From the NCBI GenBank assembly GCA_902789395.1, contig CADANY010000011.1, positions 1-46,756 on the forward strand: a stretch of 46,756 nt of DNA. Reading direction: 5' to 3'. Position 1 is the stretch's first letter; every line of letters starts with the position of its first letter. Under the pieces are notes generated by a model, which was given only the letters and a program-made list of their open reading frames with translations, ran no database searches and had not been told where the DNA came from. This document shows positions 1 to 8,909 of the stretch, in pieces. The DNA is from an uncultured Bacteroidia bacterium. Lineage in GTDB: Bacteria; Bacteroidota; Bacteroidia; Bacteroidales; UBA932. Position numbers and translations under genes: made by a program.

Positions 1-93
1 GACGGCTAAAATACCGAGTTGGCAAGCAGAGCGAAATCCCGACTTCTTCGCCCCCGGCGGAGCCATGGAGCGGAGTGCCCTATACCCCCGAAT

Positions 94-110
94 AAAAACC
101 TTCCGGAAGG
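94..110 (-). terminator. weak candidate terminator after yggS
   Basis: Read on the minus strand, the palindrome CCTTCCGGAAGG is followed directly by TTTTT, about 26 bases past the yggS stop. The stem can only be four base pairs around a CCGG loop, so it is weak as an intrinsic terminator. The rest of 1-135 holds nothing else I can support. Confidence 0.3.
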
Positions 111-135
111 ATACGGACGGGGAGGAAGATGGAGA

Positions 136-798
136 TCAGTATTCGCGGGGGCCGAAGATAGCGGTGCCGATACGGACGATGGTAGCACCGAAACCGAGGG
201 CGATCCGCCAGTCATGGGACATCCCGATTGAGAGTTCAGTAAAGTCTTTCAGTTCAGGAAGATTCTCATTGACAGCCGCTTTCAAACCAGCGATCCATGA
301 AAATTCCTCTTCAATCTGCTCGACATCGTCCGTCAATGACGCCATCCCCATCAGCCCGCGGAAACGGATGTGCGGATAAGACGCCGCATCGCGGAGAATG
401 TCAAGGATTTCGGGACCGCTGAATCCCTGTTTCGTCTCCTCGGAGGCGATATGCTGCTCAAGAAGGACGCGGACCGTCCGACCGTTAGCCGCACCCCACG
501 CCTCAATCGCCTGGAGAAGATGCAGCGAATCGACGGACTGTACCAGCGAAACGTACGGAAGGACCAACTTGAGTTTATTTGTCTGCAGATGGCCGATGAA
601 ATGCCACTCCGTATCGGATGGCATCTGAGGCACCTTAGCGGCAAGTTCCTGGGGACGGTTCTCCGCAAAAATCCGCTGCCCTGCCCGATAGGCTTCCATC
701 AGACGGTCAACGGGATGGAATTTCGAAACTGCCGCCAGGCGCACTCCTGACGGCAGTTCGGATAAAATACTTTCGAGACGGCTAGCGACGCTTTCCAT
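136..798 (-). CDS. yggS: YggS/PLPBP-family pyridoxal 5'-phosphate homeostasis protein
   Basis: This is a 220-residue cytosolic PLP-binding protein of the YggS/PROSC family, which buffers free PLP and has no known enzymatic reaction. Visible hallmarks are the PLP lysine (K26 in AVSKFHP), the AENRPQE and IGHLQTNK motifs, and the C-terminal phosphate-binding stretch ending VRIGTAIFG. The ATG at 798 is chosen because the family homology begins there; a longer frame to 933 adds an Arg/Ser-rich tail that is only the antisense of yidC. The gene overlaps the yidC stop by 17 bases, so it is very probably the last gene of the DUF349-yidC-yggS operon. Length matches the family. Confidence 0.93.
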   Translation of the reverse strand: MESVASRLESILSELPSGVRLAAVSKFHPVDRLMEAYRAGQRIFAENRPQELAAKVPQMPSDTEWHFIGHLQTNKLKLVLPYVSLVQSVDSLHLLQAIEAWGAANGRTVRVLLEQHIASEETKQGFSGPEILDILRDAASYPHIRFRGLMGMASLTDDVEQIEEEFSWIAGLKAAVNENLPELKDFTELSIGMSHDWRIALGFGATIVRIGTAIFGPREY

Positions 799-2665
799 TC
801 TGCTTACTCTGTTGCTGCTGCATCTGGCGCTGCATCTTCTGGGCCTCCTCGAGACGCTGCTGCCATTTCGATTTCGGTGCAGCCTTCCCTTCGGACGCCT
901 TGAGCTTCGCACGGATCTCGTCCGGATTGACAAACCACTTTTTAATCACCCACGTTTCGAGCATTGTAATGAGGTTCGAAAGGAGATAATAGTAACTCAA
1001 ACCGGAAGAAAGATTGTTACAGATAAAGAACATCATGATCGGCATCATCCAGACGCTCATGAACTTCATCATCTGCGCATTCGGATCGTTGCCAGACATC
1101 TGGTTCCCGGAAATAATCTTGGAATAAAGCCACATTGAAACCGCCATCAGAAGGGCGAACAGAGAAATATGGTCCATTCCGAGAACACTCGGACTCCAGT
1201 GGATGATATCGTCATAGGCGCTCAAGTCTTCCGCCCAGAGGAAACTCTGCTGACGGAGCTCGATAGAGGCCGGGAAGAACCGGAACATAGCCCAGAGGAT
1301 CGGGAACTGCAGGAACATCGGGAGGCATCCTCCCAACGGTGAGATGCCGGCTTTCCGGTACAGTTCCATCGTCGCCTGCTGCTTCTTCATCGCATCTTCC
1401 TGCTTCGGATACTTCTCGTTCAGCTTGTCGATCTCGGGCTTGATGGCCTGCATCTTCGCGGAGGAAGAATAGGACTTGAAAGCGAACGGGAGCACGACAA
1501 GCTTGATAAAGATCGTCATCAGAAGGATGATGATACCGAAGTTCGAGATGAAATTATTGAGGAAGTTGAACAGCGGAATGATGACGAACCGGGTAAACCA
1601 GCCCACGAGCCATCCACCCAGCGGAATCGTCTTCTCGTACTTGTGGTCATAGGACTTAAGGGTACTGAAGTGATTCGGGCCGAAATAGAACTCGAAGGGA
1701 ATCGTGATATTGTCGCTTCCCGGCGTAAAATCCGTACGCATCTGGGCCGAACAGGTCATCAGTTCGCCCTTCTCATTGTCCTTCGGAGCAAAATCAATCC
1801 GGAACTCGCCTGAAGTGAAATCCTTCGGCGCCCGCATGACGGCGGAGAAGAACTGCTGCTGGAAGGAGAACCACTCGATCCGGCTGTCGAACCGCTTGTT
1901 CCCGTTACGGCCGTTGCCGATATTCTGCGGCTTCTTGTCGTCCGGGAAATAATAGTTGAGCCGGGAGTACTGGATCTCGTTCTTGTAGCCTTTTTCCATC
2001 CGCGGCATCGTCACGTCGAAATCGACGTCCATCGACAGCACGTTGGCCGGGATCAAATCCTTCATTCCGACGAAAGATACCTGCTCATCGACGGAATAGG
2101 AATCCTCAGCAAGGGTATAACGCTGTTCGATATAGCCGCCGTTCGAGAACGGGAGACGCATCACGACGGTATTGTCGGAAGAAGCCTCGGGGACATAAGA
2201 GAAATTGAATTTACGCGTATCGACCGCATTCGGGGCAAAGACCACAAAGCCGAGCTGGCTGTTGCCGTCCTTGAAAAGATACAGGTCGGACTTGTCATAA
2301 TTCTGATAGTCCTTCACGCGCACCGAATAGGGCTGTCCGCCCTTCGTGGTAAAGACGACCTCGAGTTTGGAATTCTCAATCGTTACGAGGGAGGATTCCG
2401 CGAGAGACGCCGCATTGAGAAGGCTGTCACTGTAGATCGATGCGGGAGAGCCGGAAGAAACAGCATTGGCAACCAGGGTATCTTCCGGATGCTCAAGAAG
2501 ATAGGCCTGGCGGATGCTATCCTGGCGGGCCGCTTCGACGCGTGCGATCGAATCGATCTGGGCCTGGGCATCGAGTTGCTTGCGGTACTGTTTGGACTGG
2601 TACCCCATGAACCCGAACATGATCAGGCCGATCAGTATGAAGCCGATAATTGAGTTTCTATCCAT
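782..2665 (-). CDS. yidC: membrane protein insertase YidC
   Basis: A 627-residue inner-membrane insertase that works with or beside SecYEG to insert and fold membrane proteins. Visible features are an N-terminal anchor (NSIIGFILIGLIMFGFMGYQ), a long periplasmic beta domain (about residues 60-345), and the conserved 60-kDa IMP core, where GWFTRFVIIPLFNF is followed by hydrophobic segments including PMFLQFPILWAMFRFF and SVWMMPIMMFFICNNLSSGL. The tail is Gln- and Lys-rich (QRQMQQQQSKQNGKRR), as expected for a ribosome-contacting end. Length is typical of Bacteroidetes YidC. It starts 9 bases after the DUF349 gene and overlaps yggS, so it is the middle gene of the operon. Confidence 0.97.
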   Translation of the reverse strand: MDRNSIIGFILIGLIMFGFMGYQSKQYRKQLDAQAQIDSIARVEAARQDSIRQAYLLEHPEDTLVANAVSSGSPASIYSDSLLNAASLAESSLVTIENSKLEVVFTTKGGQPYSVRVKDYQNYDKSDLYLFKDGNSQLGFVVFAPNAVDTRKFNFSYVPEASSDNTVVMRLPFSNGGYIEQRYTLAEDSYSVDEQVSFVGMKDLIPANVLSMDVDFDVTMPRMEKGYKNEIQYSRLNYYFPDDKKPQNIGNGRNGNKRFDSRIEWFSFQQQFFSAVMRAPKDFTSGEFRIDFAPKDNEKGELMTCSAQMRTDFTPGSDNITIPFEFYFGPNHFSTLKSYDHKYEKTIPLGGWLVGWFTRFVIIPLFNFLNNFISNFGIIILLMTIFIKLVVLPFAFKSYSSSAKMQAIKPEIDKLNEKYPKQEDAMKKQQATMELYRKAGISPLGGCLPMFLQFPILWAMFRFFPASIELRQQSFLWAEDLSAYDDIIHWSPSVLGMDHISLFALLMAVSMWLYSKIISGNQMSGNDPNAQMMKFMSVWMMPIMMFFICNNLSSGLSYYYLLSNLITMLETWVIKKWFVNPDEIRAKLKASEGKAAPKSKWQQRLEEAQKMQRQMQQQQSKQNGKRR

Positions 2666-2674
2666 CTCCCTCTC

Positions 2675-4642
2675 CTATTCGTTCTCGTTCTCTTTGGCTT
2701 CGATTTCCCGGATTTTTCCTTCCAACTCCTTCAGCTCAGCCTTGGCTGCGTCAATCCGCTCCTGCATGAGCTTGATCATCGATTCCGCCGTCTTGGAAGA
2801 AGCGAAGAATCCGATGTTGTTCTCATAGGTAGCGATATCCTGCTGGAGCTGGTTGTATTTCTGGACCAGAACATCCTTCTCGCTTCTGGGACCGCGGGGA
2901 GCGCCTCCGCGAGCGGGGCCGCTGTTACGTGCAGAACGGGTATTGAAGGAAGGGAATTTATCGGTCATCGCCTTGCGGAAAGCAGCATTGATATTGTCTT
3001 TTTCCTTGAAAGGAACGAAACCGATTGCGTTCCATTTCTCCTGGAATCCGCGCATCGCCTCGGCAGCAGCGCCTTCCTCTTCCGGAAGGACAAATGCCTC
3101 GATCTCGGCGATAAGCGCCTTTTTGGCTTTCAGGTTTCCATAGAAATCGTTCTCCGGACGGGCCTGCTTGTCACGCTCGTTGAAGAACTCGTCGCAGGCA
3201 GCGCGGAAACGCTTCCAGAGCTGCTCGGATTTCTTGCGCGGAACGGCTCCGATCTCTTTCCACTGTTTCTGGAGATTGATCAGCTGGTCGGTCGTCTTCT
3301 TCCAGTCGGTGCTGGTCTTGAGCGCCTCCGCCTGCTCGATCAAGGCGATCTTCTTCTCCATATTGTCATTCATGCTGTCCTTGAACTGGGCATAGTATTC
3401 CCTCTTGCGCTCAAAGAACTTATCACATGCGGCACGGAAACGGTCGTAGATCTTCTGGTTCTCCTTCTTGGACGCAAATCCGATCTTGCGCCACTGAGCC
3501 TGGACCTGTTCGATTTCTTTCGAAAGGACATTCCACTCATTGGAGGTCGAAATTTCTTTCGCAGCAATTTCCTCGACCTGCTCGCAAAGACGGGTCTTAG
3601 CCTCGAGATTCTCGGCCTGCTGGCTCTTCAATCCCTCAAAATAAGCCTGGTACTTCCGGTTGATGACGGCCGTAGCTGCCTTGAAACGCTCCCAGATCTG
3701 ATCGCGGTACTCCTTGGCGACCGGACCGAACTCCTTCCACTGCTCGTGGAGTTTCTGGAGTTCCTTGAAGGAATTGACGACATTATCATCTGCGGCCAGC
3801 TCCTCGGCCTGCTCGCAGAACTGCTCCTTCGCCTCGAGATTCTTCTTGAAATCCAGATCGCGGAGATCGCGGTTGATCTGGACCAGGTCATAGAACTTCT
3901 CGACATAGAGCTGATAGGTATCATTCAGGTCGCGGAATGCGGTCGCCGGGACGGGACCAACCTCACGCCAGCGGTTCTGGATATCCCGGAACTTCGGGAA
4001 AGCATCCTTCATCTCGCCCTGCTCTTCGACAAGGGCCTTGAGATCCTCGATGATTGCCTGCTTCTTGACAAGATTGTCTTCCCGCTCGGCATCGAGCTGG
4101 CGATTGTATTCCGCACGCTCTTTCTTATATTTATTGTAAAGGGACTTGAATCCGGCTTCGATTGCGGCGAACGGACTTTCGGACGTCTCTTCCACCGGCT
4201 GCTCGACAACCGGTTCTTCCGGCTGGTCGCCGACCGGTTCGTCGACGGCTTCGCCGAGTCCGGCTTCTGCCTTTTCTTTTGAGAGTCGCTTGTAGAAGGC
4301 CGACTTGATGGCTTCGGCTTCCTTCGACCGTTTCATCCTGTCCACGCTTTCGGACAGGCTTTCGAACAGACCGGAAAGCTCTGCAAGGGTCTTCTCGGCA
4401 TAGTTGACAAACGTATCCTTTACGTCATCGACCTTATCCGAGACCTGATCGGTCACTTCGGAGACTTTGTCCGATACCTGATCTGCCATCTCAGAGACCT
4501 TATCCGAAACGGCTGCAACGACATCAGAGGCCGCATCTACCAGAGTATCAACTGCTTCCGACAACGTTTCCTTCACAGATTTCTGCTGTTCCTGTGCTAC
4601 ATCTGGGGTGTTCTGGACCTCAGGCTTAATTTCTTCACTCAT
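2675..4642 (-). CDS. DUF349 repeat protein with N-terminal amphipathic repeats
   Basis: A 655-residue, highly charged, almost wholly helical protein with no signal peptide or membrane span. At least five DUF349-type repeats are visible, each with a core like QWKEIGAVPRKKSEQLWKRF or RWREVGPVPATAFRDLNDTY, followed by F-x-x-K/R and a linker. Near the N-terminus (residues 45-77) are three tandem 11-residue repeats (VSDKVSEMADQ and two variants) predicted to form an amphipathic helix. DUF349 proteins are common in Bacteroidetes and Actinobacteria and lack an agreed function. It is the first gene of the yidC operon, which hints at a role near the envelope or translation, but that is only context. 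The ATG at 4642 is the only reasonable start. Confidence 0.85.
   Translation of the reverse strand: MSEEIKPEVQNTPDVAQEQQKSVKETLSEAVDTLVDAASDVVAAVSDKVSEMADQVSDKVSEVTDQVSDKVDDVKDTFVNYAEKTLAELSGLFESLSESVDRMKRSKEAEAIKSAFYKRLSKEKAEAGLGEAVDEPVGDQPEEPVVEQPVEETSESPFAAIEAGFKSLYNKYKKERAEYNRQLDAEREDNLVKKQAIIEDLKALVEEQGEMKDAFPKFRDIQNRWREVGPVPATAFRDLNDTYQLYVEKFYDLVQINRDLRDLDFKKNLEAKEQFCEQAEELAADDNVVNSFKELQKLHEQWKEFGPVAKEYRDQIWERFKAATAVINRKYQAYFEGLKSQQAENLEAKTRLCEQVEEIAAKEISTSNEWNVLSKEIEQVQAQWRKIGFASKKENQKIYDRFRAACDKFFERKREYYAQFKDSMNDNMEKKIALIEQAEALKTSTDWKKTTDQLINLQKQWKEIGAVPRKKSEQLWKRFRAACDEFFNERDKQARPENDFYGNLKAKKALIAEIEAFVLPEEEGAAAEAMRGFQEKWNAIGFVPFKEKDNINAAFRKAMTDKFPSFNTRSARNSGPARGGAPRGPRSEKDVLVQKYNQLQQDIATYENNIGFFASSKTAESMIKLMQERIDAAKAELKELEGKIREIEAKENENE
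4412..4510 (-). repeat. three tandem 33-bp (11-residue) coding repeats in the DUF349 gene
   Basis: Residues 45-77 read as VSDKVSEMADQ, VSDKVSEVTDQ and VSDKVDDVKDT. The 11-residue period is the one seen in LEA-like and apolipoprotein-like amphipathic helices. The repeats differ slightly, so they are an established sequence and not a recent slippage product. Confidence 0.85.
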
Positions 4643-4680
4643 GATGATTGGAGTTAATTGTTATACTTTTCTACAAGTTG

Positions 4681-4688
4681 CAAATATA
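4681..4688 (-). promoter_or_regulatory. -7 element of the DUF349-yidC-yggS promoter
   Basis: The minus strand reads TATATTTG here, an exact match to the Bacteroidetes TAnnTTTG -7 box, 38 bases before the DUF349 start codon. I see no good TTTG about 20 bases further upstream, so the promoter is only half supported. It lies back to back with the GH97 promoter. Confidence 0.45.
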
Positions 4689-4713
4689 GCAATTTTTTAT
4701 ATAAATACTATTA

Positions 4714-4744
4714 TTGACAGTTGGCCGGATAATTGCTATCTTTG
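4714..4744 (+). promoter_or_regulatory. promoter for the GH97-creD-trmD unit
   Basis: TTGAC begins at 4714 and TATCTTTG lies at 4737-4744, with 20 bases between TTG and the -7 box. This matches the Bacteroidetes sigma-ABfr promoter pattern and sits about 20 bases before the GH97 start codon. Confidence 0.7.
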
Positions 4745-4765
4745 TCTATTCTGAAACCCATAGCC

Positions 4766-6730
4766 ATGAAAAGAATCCTGCTTTTCCTCTCCATGCTCCT
4801 GGCGGCCATTACCGCCGGTGCGAAAGACTACACGCTTTCCTCTCCGGACGGCAGAACGGTCGTGACCGTCAGTTCCGGAAACGAACTCCGCTGGAGCGTC
4901 ACCCGGGACGGCGTCCCCGTCCTGATGCCCTCGCACCTTTCGTTGACCCTTTCCGACGGAACCCTCTACGGAGGTGCCGACCGGTTCAAAGCCAAGACTT
5001 TCCGTGTCAGCGAAACATTCGCGACACCCCTCTACAAACGTGCCCAGGTAGAGAATAACTATAACGAACTCCGCCTCAATGCAAAGAAATACCAGGTTAT
5101 CTTCCGGGCCTACAACGATGGAGCTGCCTACCGTTTCGAAACCTTCTCGGCCGTTACGGTCAAGGACGAAACCGCCGAATTCTCCTTCCCGGAAGACGCG
5201 ACCGCATGGATCCCCTATGTCCGCAAGAAAGCGACCTACGAAGGACAGTTCTTCAATTCCTTCGAGAATACGTATTCCGTCCAGCACATCTCGGCCTGGG
5301 AAAAAGACCGGATCGCTTTCCTTCCCGTCACGATGACCGCTCCCGGCGGCAGGAAAATCTGCATCACGGAAGCCGACCTCCTGAACTATCCCGGCATGTA
5401 TCTCGGCAATGAGGACGGGGAGCGGAGGGTCCATGGCGTATTCGCCCGCTATCCGAAAGCCGAGCGGCAGGGCGGCCACAACAATCTCCAGTGGATCGTC
5501 GAGACCCGTGAAGACTATATCTACCGCGGAGAAGGGCCGGAAGCCCTCCCGTGGCGCGTACTCATCATCGCCGATTCCGATAAGGAACTGGCTGAGAGCG
5601 ATATGGTCTACCGGCTGGCAAAGCCCTCAGAGGGCGACTACTCCTGGGTCCGGCCCGGCAAGGTCGCCTGGGACTGGTGGAACGACTGGAACCTCTACGG
5701 CGTAGACTTTAAAACCGGCGTCAACACCGAGACCTATAAATATTATATTGACTTTGCGTCCTCCTGCGGGGTCGGTTACGTCATCCTCGACGAAGGCTGG
5801 GCCGTCAACAAAAAGGCCGACCTGATGCGCATCGTCCCTGAAATAGATCTTCCCGAACTCGCCCGCTACGCCGAGTCCAAGGGCGTACGGCTCGTCCTCT
5901 GGGCCGGGTATGCCGCCTTTGAAAAAGACATGGACGCCGTCTGCCGGCACTATGCCGAAATGGGGATCGCCGGATGGAAGGTCGACTTCATGGACCGGGA
6001 CGACCAGAAAGTCGTAGACTTCTACCGGCGCGTTGCCGAAACGGCCGCCAAATACCACCAGTTCGTTGATTTCCATGGGGCCTTCAAGCCTACCGGACTG
6101 ACCCGGACCTATCCCAATGTTCTGAATTTCGAGGGAGTCCATGGACTGGAGCAGATGAAATGGAGCGGCAAGGAGGTTGACCAGGTGACCTATGACGTCA
6201 CGATCCCGTTCACGCGCCTTGTCGCCGGACCCGCCGATTATACCCAGGGGGCCATGCGGAACGCCACCCGGGACAACTACCGTCCCGTCAACAGCGAACC
6301 GATGAGCCAGGGGACCCGCTGCCGCCAGCTGGCCGAATACGTCGTCTTCGACGCCCCGTTCACAATGCTCTGTGACTCCCCCTCCAACTACCTCGCCGAA
6401 CCCGAATGCACCGCCTTCATCGCCGGGGTTCCGACCGTCTGGGATGAGACCCGCGCCCTCGGGGGCAAGATCGGCGAATATATCCTGATGGCCCGCCGGA
6501 GCGGCGGGTGCTGGTATATCGCCGGCATGAACGCCTGGGAGCCCATGGACATGGAAATCGACCTGACCCCGCTCGGCATCGGGAATGCCTCGGGCACCCT
6601 TTTCCGTGACGGAGCGAACGCCCACCGCGCAGCAAAAGACTATAGAAAAGAAACCGTTTCCATCAGCGAAGGCCGGACGAAGGTCCATCTCGCGCCTGGC
6701 GGCGGCTTCGTCCTTATCCTCGGCTCATAA
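4766..6730 (+). CDS. glycoside hydrolase family 97 protein (alpha-glucosidase/alpha-galactosidase type)
   Basis: A 654-residue secreted or periplasmic enzyme of GH97, the SusB family, which cleaves alpha-glucosidic or alpha-galactosidic bonds in a calcium-dependent way. MKRILLFLSMLLAAITAGA is a signal peptide. An N-terminal beta-sandwich (about 20-265) precedes the TIM barrel, marked by WDWWNDWNLYGVDF, YVILDEGWA, GWKVDFMDRDDQ (about 403-414) and NFEGVHGLEQMKW (about 454). The Asp in KVDF lies about where retaining GH97 members carry their nucleophile, so alpha-galactosidase-like chemistry is possible, but this is inference without an alignment. ATG 4766 is preferred over an upstream in-frame start because the signal peptide begins there. 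It is not next to the SusC/D pair; creD starts 12 bases downstream. Confidence 0.9.
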   Translation: MKRILLFLSMLLAAITAGAKDYTLSSPDGRTVVTVSSGNELRWSVTRDGVPVLMPSHLSLTLSDGTLYGGADRFKAKTFRVSETFATPLYKRAQVENNYNELRLNAKKYQVIFRAYNDGAAYRFETFSAVTVKDETAEFSFPEDATAWIPYVRKKATYEGQFFNSFENTYSVQHISAWEKDRIAFLPVTMTAPGGRKICITEADLLNYPGMYLGNEDGERRVHGVFARYPKAERQGGHNNLQWIVETREDYIYRGEGPEALPWRVLIIADSDKELAESDMVYRLAKPSEGDYSWVRPGKVAWDWWNDWNLYGVDFKTGVNTETYKYYIDFASSCGVGYVILDEGWAVNKKADLMRIVPEIDLPELARYAESKGVRLVLWAGYAAFEKDMDAVCRHYAEMGIAGWKVDFMDRDDQKVVDFYRRVAETAAKYHQFVDFHGAFKPTGLTRTYPNVLNFEGVHGLEQMKWSGKEVDQVTYDVTIPFTRLVAGPADYTQGAMRNATRDNYRPVNSEPMSQGTRCRQLAEYVVFDAPFTMLCDSPSNYLAEPECTAFIAGVPTVWDETRALGGKIGEYILMARRSGGCWYIAGMNAWEPMDMEIDLTPLGIGNASGTLFRDGANAHRAAKDYRKETVSISEGRTKVHLAPGGGFVLILGS

Positions 6731-6742
6731 ACCCATTCAGAG

Positions 6743-7972
6743 ATGAAAATCAAGAATTCCTTTACCTGGAAGATCGTCCTTATCGGCGTCCTGAGCCTCC
6801 TGCTGCTGATTCCGCTCGAGATGGTCAAGGGACTCGTGAGGGAGCGGCAGAACAACGCCGACGCGAGCACCCGCGAGGTTGCTGACAGTTGGGGACGCGC
6901 CCAGACCCTTTCAGGCCCGCGCCTCGATTTCTCCTATGAGACGGTCGAAACCGATGATTCCGGGAAGAAAAAGGCCGTCCGGAAGACCCAGTCCGTCTAT
7001 CCCGAAACCCTCTCGATGGACATCGACGCGAAAACCCAGCTGCTGCACCGGTCCATCTATGACATCATGGTCTATAATTCCGACGTCCGCGTCACGGGTG
7101 ATTTCATCATTCCGGCCGAATTCGCGGACCTCGGCGGAGAAACCGTTCTCGCCATGGGAGTCATGGACCTCCGCGGCATCGTCGGGGATGCCCGGTTCAA
7201 GCTGGGCGGGACGGAGGGTTCCTTCTCGGAAAGTGCCGAGAAGGAGATGTTGCAGCCCCTCTCTATTCCCCGGGGAATCCAGGATGGAAACACACGCATC
7301 CCATTTGAACTCACATTTCAGGTAAAAGGTTCCGAATCGCTGATGTTCAAGCCTTTCGGCAATGTAACAGAGGTCAATATGAAGTCCGACTGCCCGGACC
7401 CGTCCTTTACGGGTGACTTCCTCCCGACAAGCCGTGAAATCAGCCCGGACGGGTTCACGGCTAAATGGGTCGTCTCCCGGATCAACCGGGGGAAGCCTGA
7501 AGAAACCGTTTTCGGCGTCGACCTCCTCCAGCCCCTCACCCAATACCGGCAGACGACCCGGACTGCCAAATACGGCATCCTGATCATTCTGCTGGTCTTC
7601 ATCGCCGGCCTCGTCACGGAACTCGCCGGCAAGAAGGAAATCCACCTGGTCCAATATCTGGTCATCGGTCTTTCCCTCGTGCTTTTCTATGCGCTCGTGC
7701 TTTCCTTCTCCGAATTCCTTTCTTTCGGGAAGGCGTACGCGCTCTCCGCGGTGATGACCACGGCCGCCCTGACCCTCTATTTCAGGGGCATCCTCAAGAG
7801 CAAGGCCGCCTGGGTCCTGGGCGCCCTCATCGCCCTGGCCTACGCGCTGTGCTATGTGCTCCTCCAGATGAAGACCTACGCCCTCCTCTTCGGAACGCTC
7901 CTTCTTTTCGCGCTGCTCTGCATCGTCATGTACTTCACCCGTAACATCCAAACCACGCATAACCAGGAATGA
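6743..7972 (+). CDS. CreD-family inner-membrane protein
   Basis: A 409-residue integral membrane protein of the CreD (Cet) family. It has one N-terminal anchor ([21 protein letters not shown]) followed by a periplasmic domain with the conserved [12 protein letters not shown] motif, [19 protein letters not shown], and [19 protein letters not shown]. Six hydrophobic helices from about residue 275 to the end complete the protein (for example [15 protein letters not shown] and [18 protein letters not shown]). It is somewhat shorter than the usual roughly 450 residues. In enterobacteria creD belongs to the CreBC regulon and affects envelope stress and beta-lactam tolerance, but no CreB or CreC gene is here. 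Its stop overlaps the trmD start (ATGA), so the two are probably translationally coupled. Confidence 0.85.
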   Translation: MKIKNSFTWKIVLIGVLSLLLLIPLEMVKGLVRERQNNADASTREVADSWGRAQTLSGPRLDFSYETVETDDSGKKKAVRKTQSVYPETLSMDIDAKTQLLHRSIYDIMVYNSDVRVTGDFIIPAEFADLGGETVLAMGVMDLRGIVGDARFKLGGTEGSFSESAEKEMLQPLSIPRGIQDGNTRIPFELTFQVKGSESLMFKPFGNVTEVNMKSDCPDPSFTGDFLPTSREISPDGFTAKWVVSRINRGKPEETVFGVDLLQPLTQYRQTTRTAKYGILIILLVFIAGLVTELAGKKEIHLVQYLVIGLSLVLFYALVLSFSEFLSFGKAYALSAVMTTAALTLYFRGILKSKAAWVLGALIALAYALCYVLLQMKTYALLFGTLLLFALLCIVMYFTRNIQTTHNQE

Positions 7973-8670
7973 GAATCGATATCATCACCGTCGTCCCGGG
8001 GCTCCTTGAAAGCCCGTTCCAGTACTCCATCGTCGCCCGAGCCATCAAAAAAGGTCTCGTGGAAATCCATGTCCATGACCTCCGCGAGTATGGACTCGGC
8101 AGCCGCAAGACCGTCGACGATTACAGTTACGGCGGCGACGCCGGAATGGTCATGATGGTCGAGCCCGTGTTCAACCTGATCCGGGACCTGAAAGCCGAAC
8201 GGGACTACGACGAGGTGATCTACATGGCCCCGGACGGGGAAATCCTCGACCAGGGAATTGCGAACGAATTGTCCCTCAAGGAGAACATCATCATCCTCTG
8301 CGGCCACTACAAGGGCATCGACGAGCGGATCCGGGAGCACCTCATCACCCGCGAGATATCCGTCGGAGACTTCGTCGTCAGCGGCGGCGAGATTCCGGCG
8401 GCCATCCTCGCAGACAGCATCGTACGGCTCATTCCCGGCGCCCTGACCGATGAGACATCCGCCCTCAGCGACTCCTTCCAGGACGGGCTCGTCGCTCCCC
8501 CGGTCTATACCCGCCCCGCTGAATTCAACGGATGGAAAGTGCCGGAAGTGCTCCTCAGCGGCAACCCGAAATTGATCCAGGCCTGGCAGGACGAACAAGC
8601 CCTCCAGCGTACCAAGGAACGGAGACCGGGCCTATTGGACGACTCGTTTATTAAAAATTTTAATAAATAA
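7969..8670 (+). CDS. trmD: tRNA (guanine-37-N1)-methyltransferase TrmD
   Basis: A 233-residue SPOUT methyltransferase that adds a methyl group to N1 of G37 in tRNAs with a G at position 36, using S-adenosylmethionine, which prevents +1 frameshifting. Hallmarks are [10 protein letters not shown] at the start, [25 protein letters not shown], and the knot sequence [15 protein letters not shown], followed by DSFQDGL and [19 protein letters not shown]. The ATG at 7969 overlaps the creD stop. In many bacteria trmD lies with rpsP, rimM and rplS, so placement behind GH97 and creD is unusual. Its last codons lie in an AT palindrome (8647-8667). Confidence 0.98.
   Translation: MRIDIITVVPGLLESPFQYSIVARAIKKGLVEIHVHDLREYGLGSRKTVDDYSYGGDAGMVMMVEPVFNLIRDLKAERDYDEVIYMAPDGEILDQGIANELSLKENIIILCGHYKGIDERIREHLITREISVGDFVVSGGEIPAAILADSIVRLIPGALTDETSALSDSFQDGLVAPPVYTRPAEFNGWKVPEVLLSGNPKLIQAWQDEQALQRTKERRPGLLDDSFIKNFNK
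8647..8667. repeat. AT-only inverted repeat at the trmD 3' end
   Basis: TTTATTAAAA, one central A, then TTTTAATAAA form a perfect 10-base inverted repeat. A near copy (TTTATTAAA...TTTTAATAAA) lies at 8779-8800 inside the following non-coding stretch. Confidence 0.7.
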
Positions 8671-8721
8671 ACTTCATTTTAGATGATTATTTGATAAGAA
8701 ATAATTTTTCTTTAAAAAATA

Positions 8722-8752
8722 TTTGCGGTTCAAAAAAGTTTATCTATCTTTG
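8722..8752 (+). promoter_or_regulatory. promoter with no gene downstream
   Basis: TTTG at 8722-8725, then exactly 19 bases, then TATCTTTG at 8745-8752: a textbook Bacteroidetes promoter. It points into 8753-8909, which has no start codon in a usable frame, and then into a strong terminator. See the ncRNA candidate. Confidence 0.7.
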
Positions 8753-8758
8753 CATCAG

Positions 8759-8909
8759 ATAAGCAAACCAATTGATAATTTATTAAATTATTTTAATAAA
8801 GAGTCGCGAGAACCGCATCATCTAACCAAATAACTGACCTTCTTCAAACAAGGTAAATACACTACTAACTAACCAAAACGCCCCGCTGAGACAGCGGGGC
8901 GTTTTGGTT
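8759..8909 (+). ncRNA. candidate small RNA of about 150 nt
   Basis: The stretch begins just after a strong promoter and ends with a 17-bp perfect stem-loop. It has no ATG, and the one TTG frame stops within five codons, so a small RNA is the simplest reading. The middle is AT-rich with one GC-rich patch (GTCGCGAGAACCGC). I do not recognise it as tmRNA, SRP RNA or 6S RNA. The alternative is that the terminator serves only the receptor gene on the other strand and the promoter match is chance. The start coordinate is inferred from the -7 box. Confidence 0.35.
8871..8909. terminator. strong bidirectional terminator
   Basis: AACCAAAACGCCCCGCT and its exact complement form a 17-bp stem around the loop GAGAC. 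A-rich and T-rich outer arms give a U-run on either strand. On the minus strand it begins at the stop codon of the TonB-dependent receptor; on the plus strand it ends the small-RNA candidate. Confidence 0.9.

Noticed and set aside
1..135. tRNA or other RNA gene at the window start
   Set aside because: No cloverleaf or conserved tRNA motif found.
799..933. N-terminal extension of yggS
   Set aside because: Arg/Ser-rich shadow of yidC; family homology starts at ATG 798.
5627..6688. 353-residue minus-strand open frame
   Set aside because: Shadow of the GH97 gene.
6911..7960. 349-residue minus-strand open frame
   Set aside because: Shadow of the CreD-like gene, highly charged and without a start signal.
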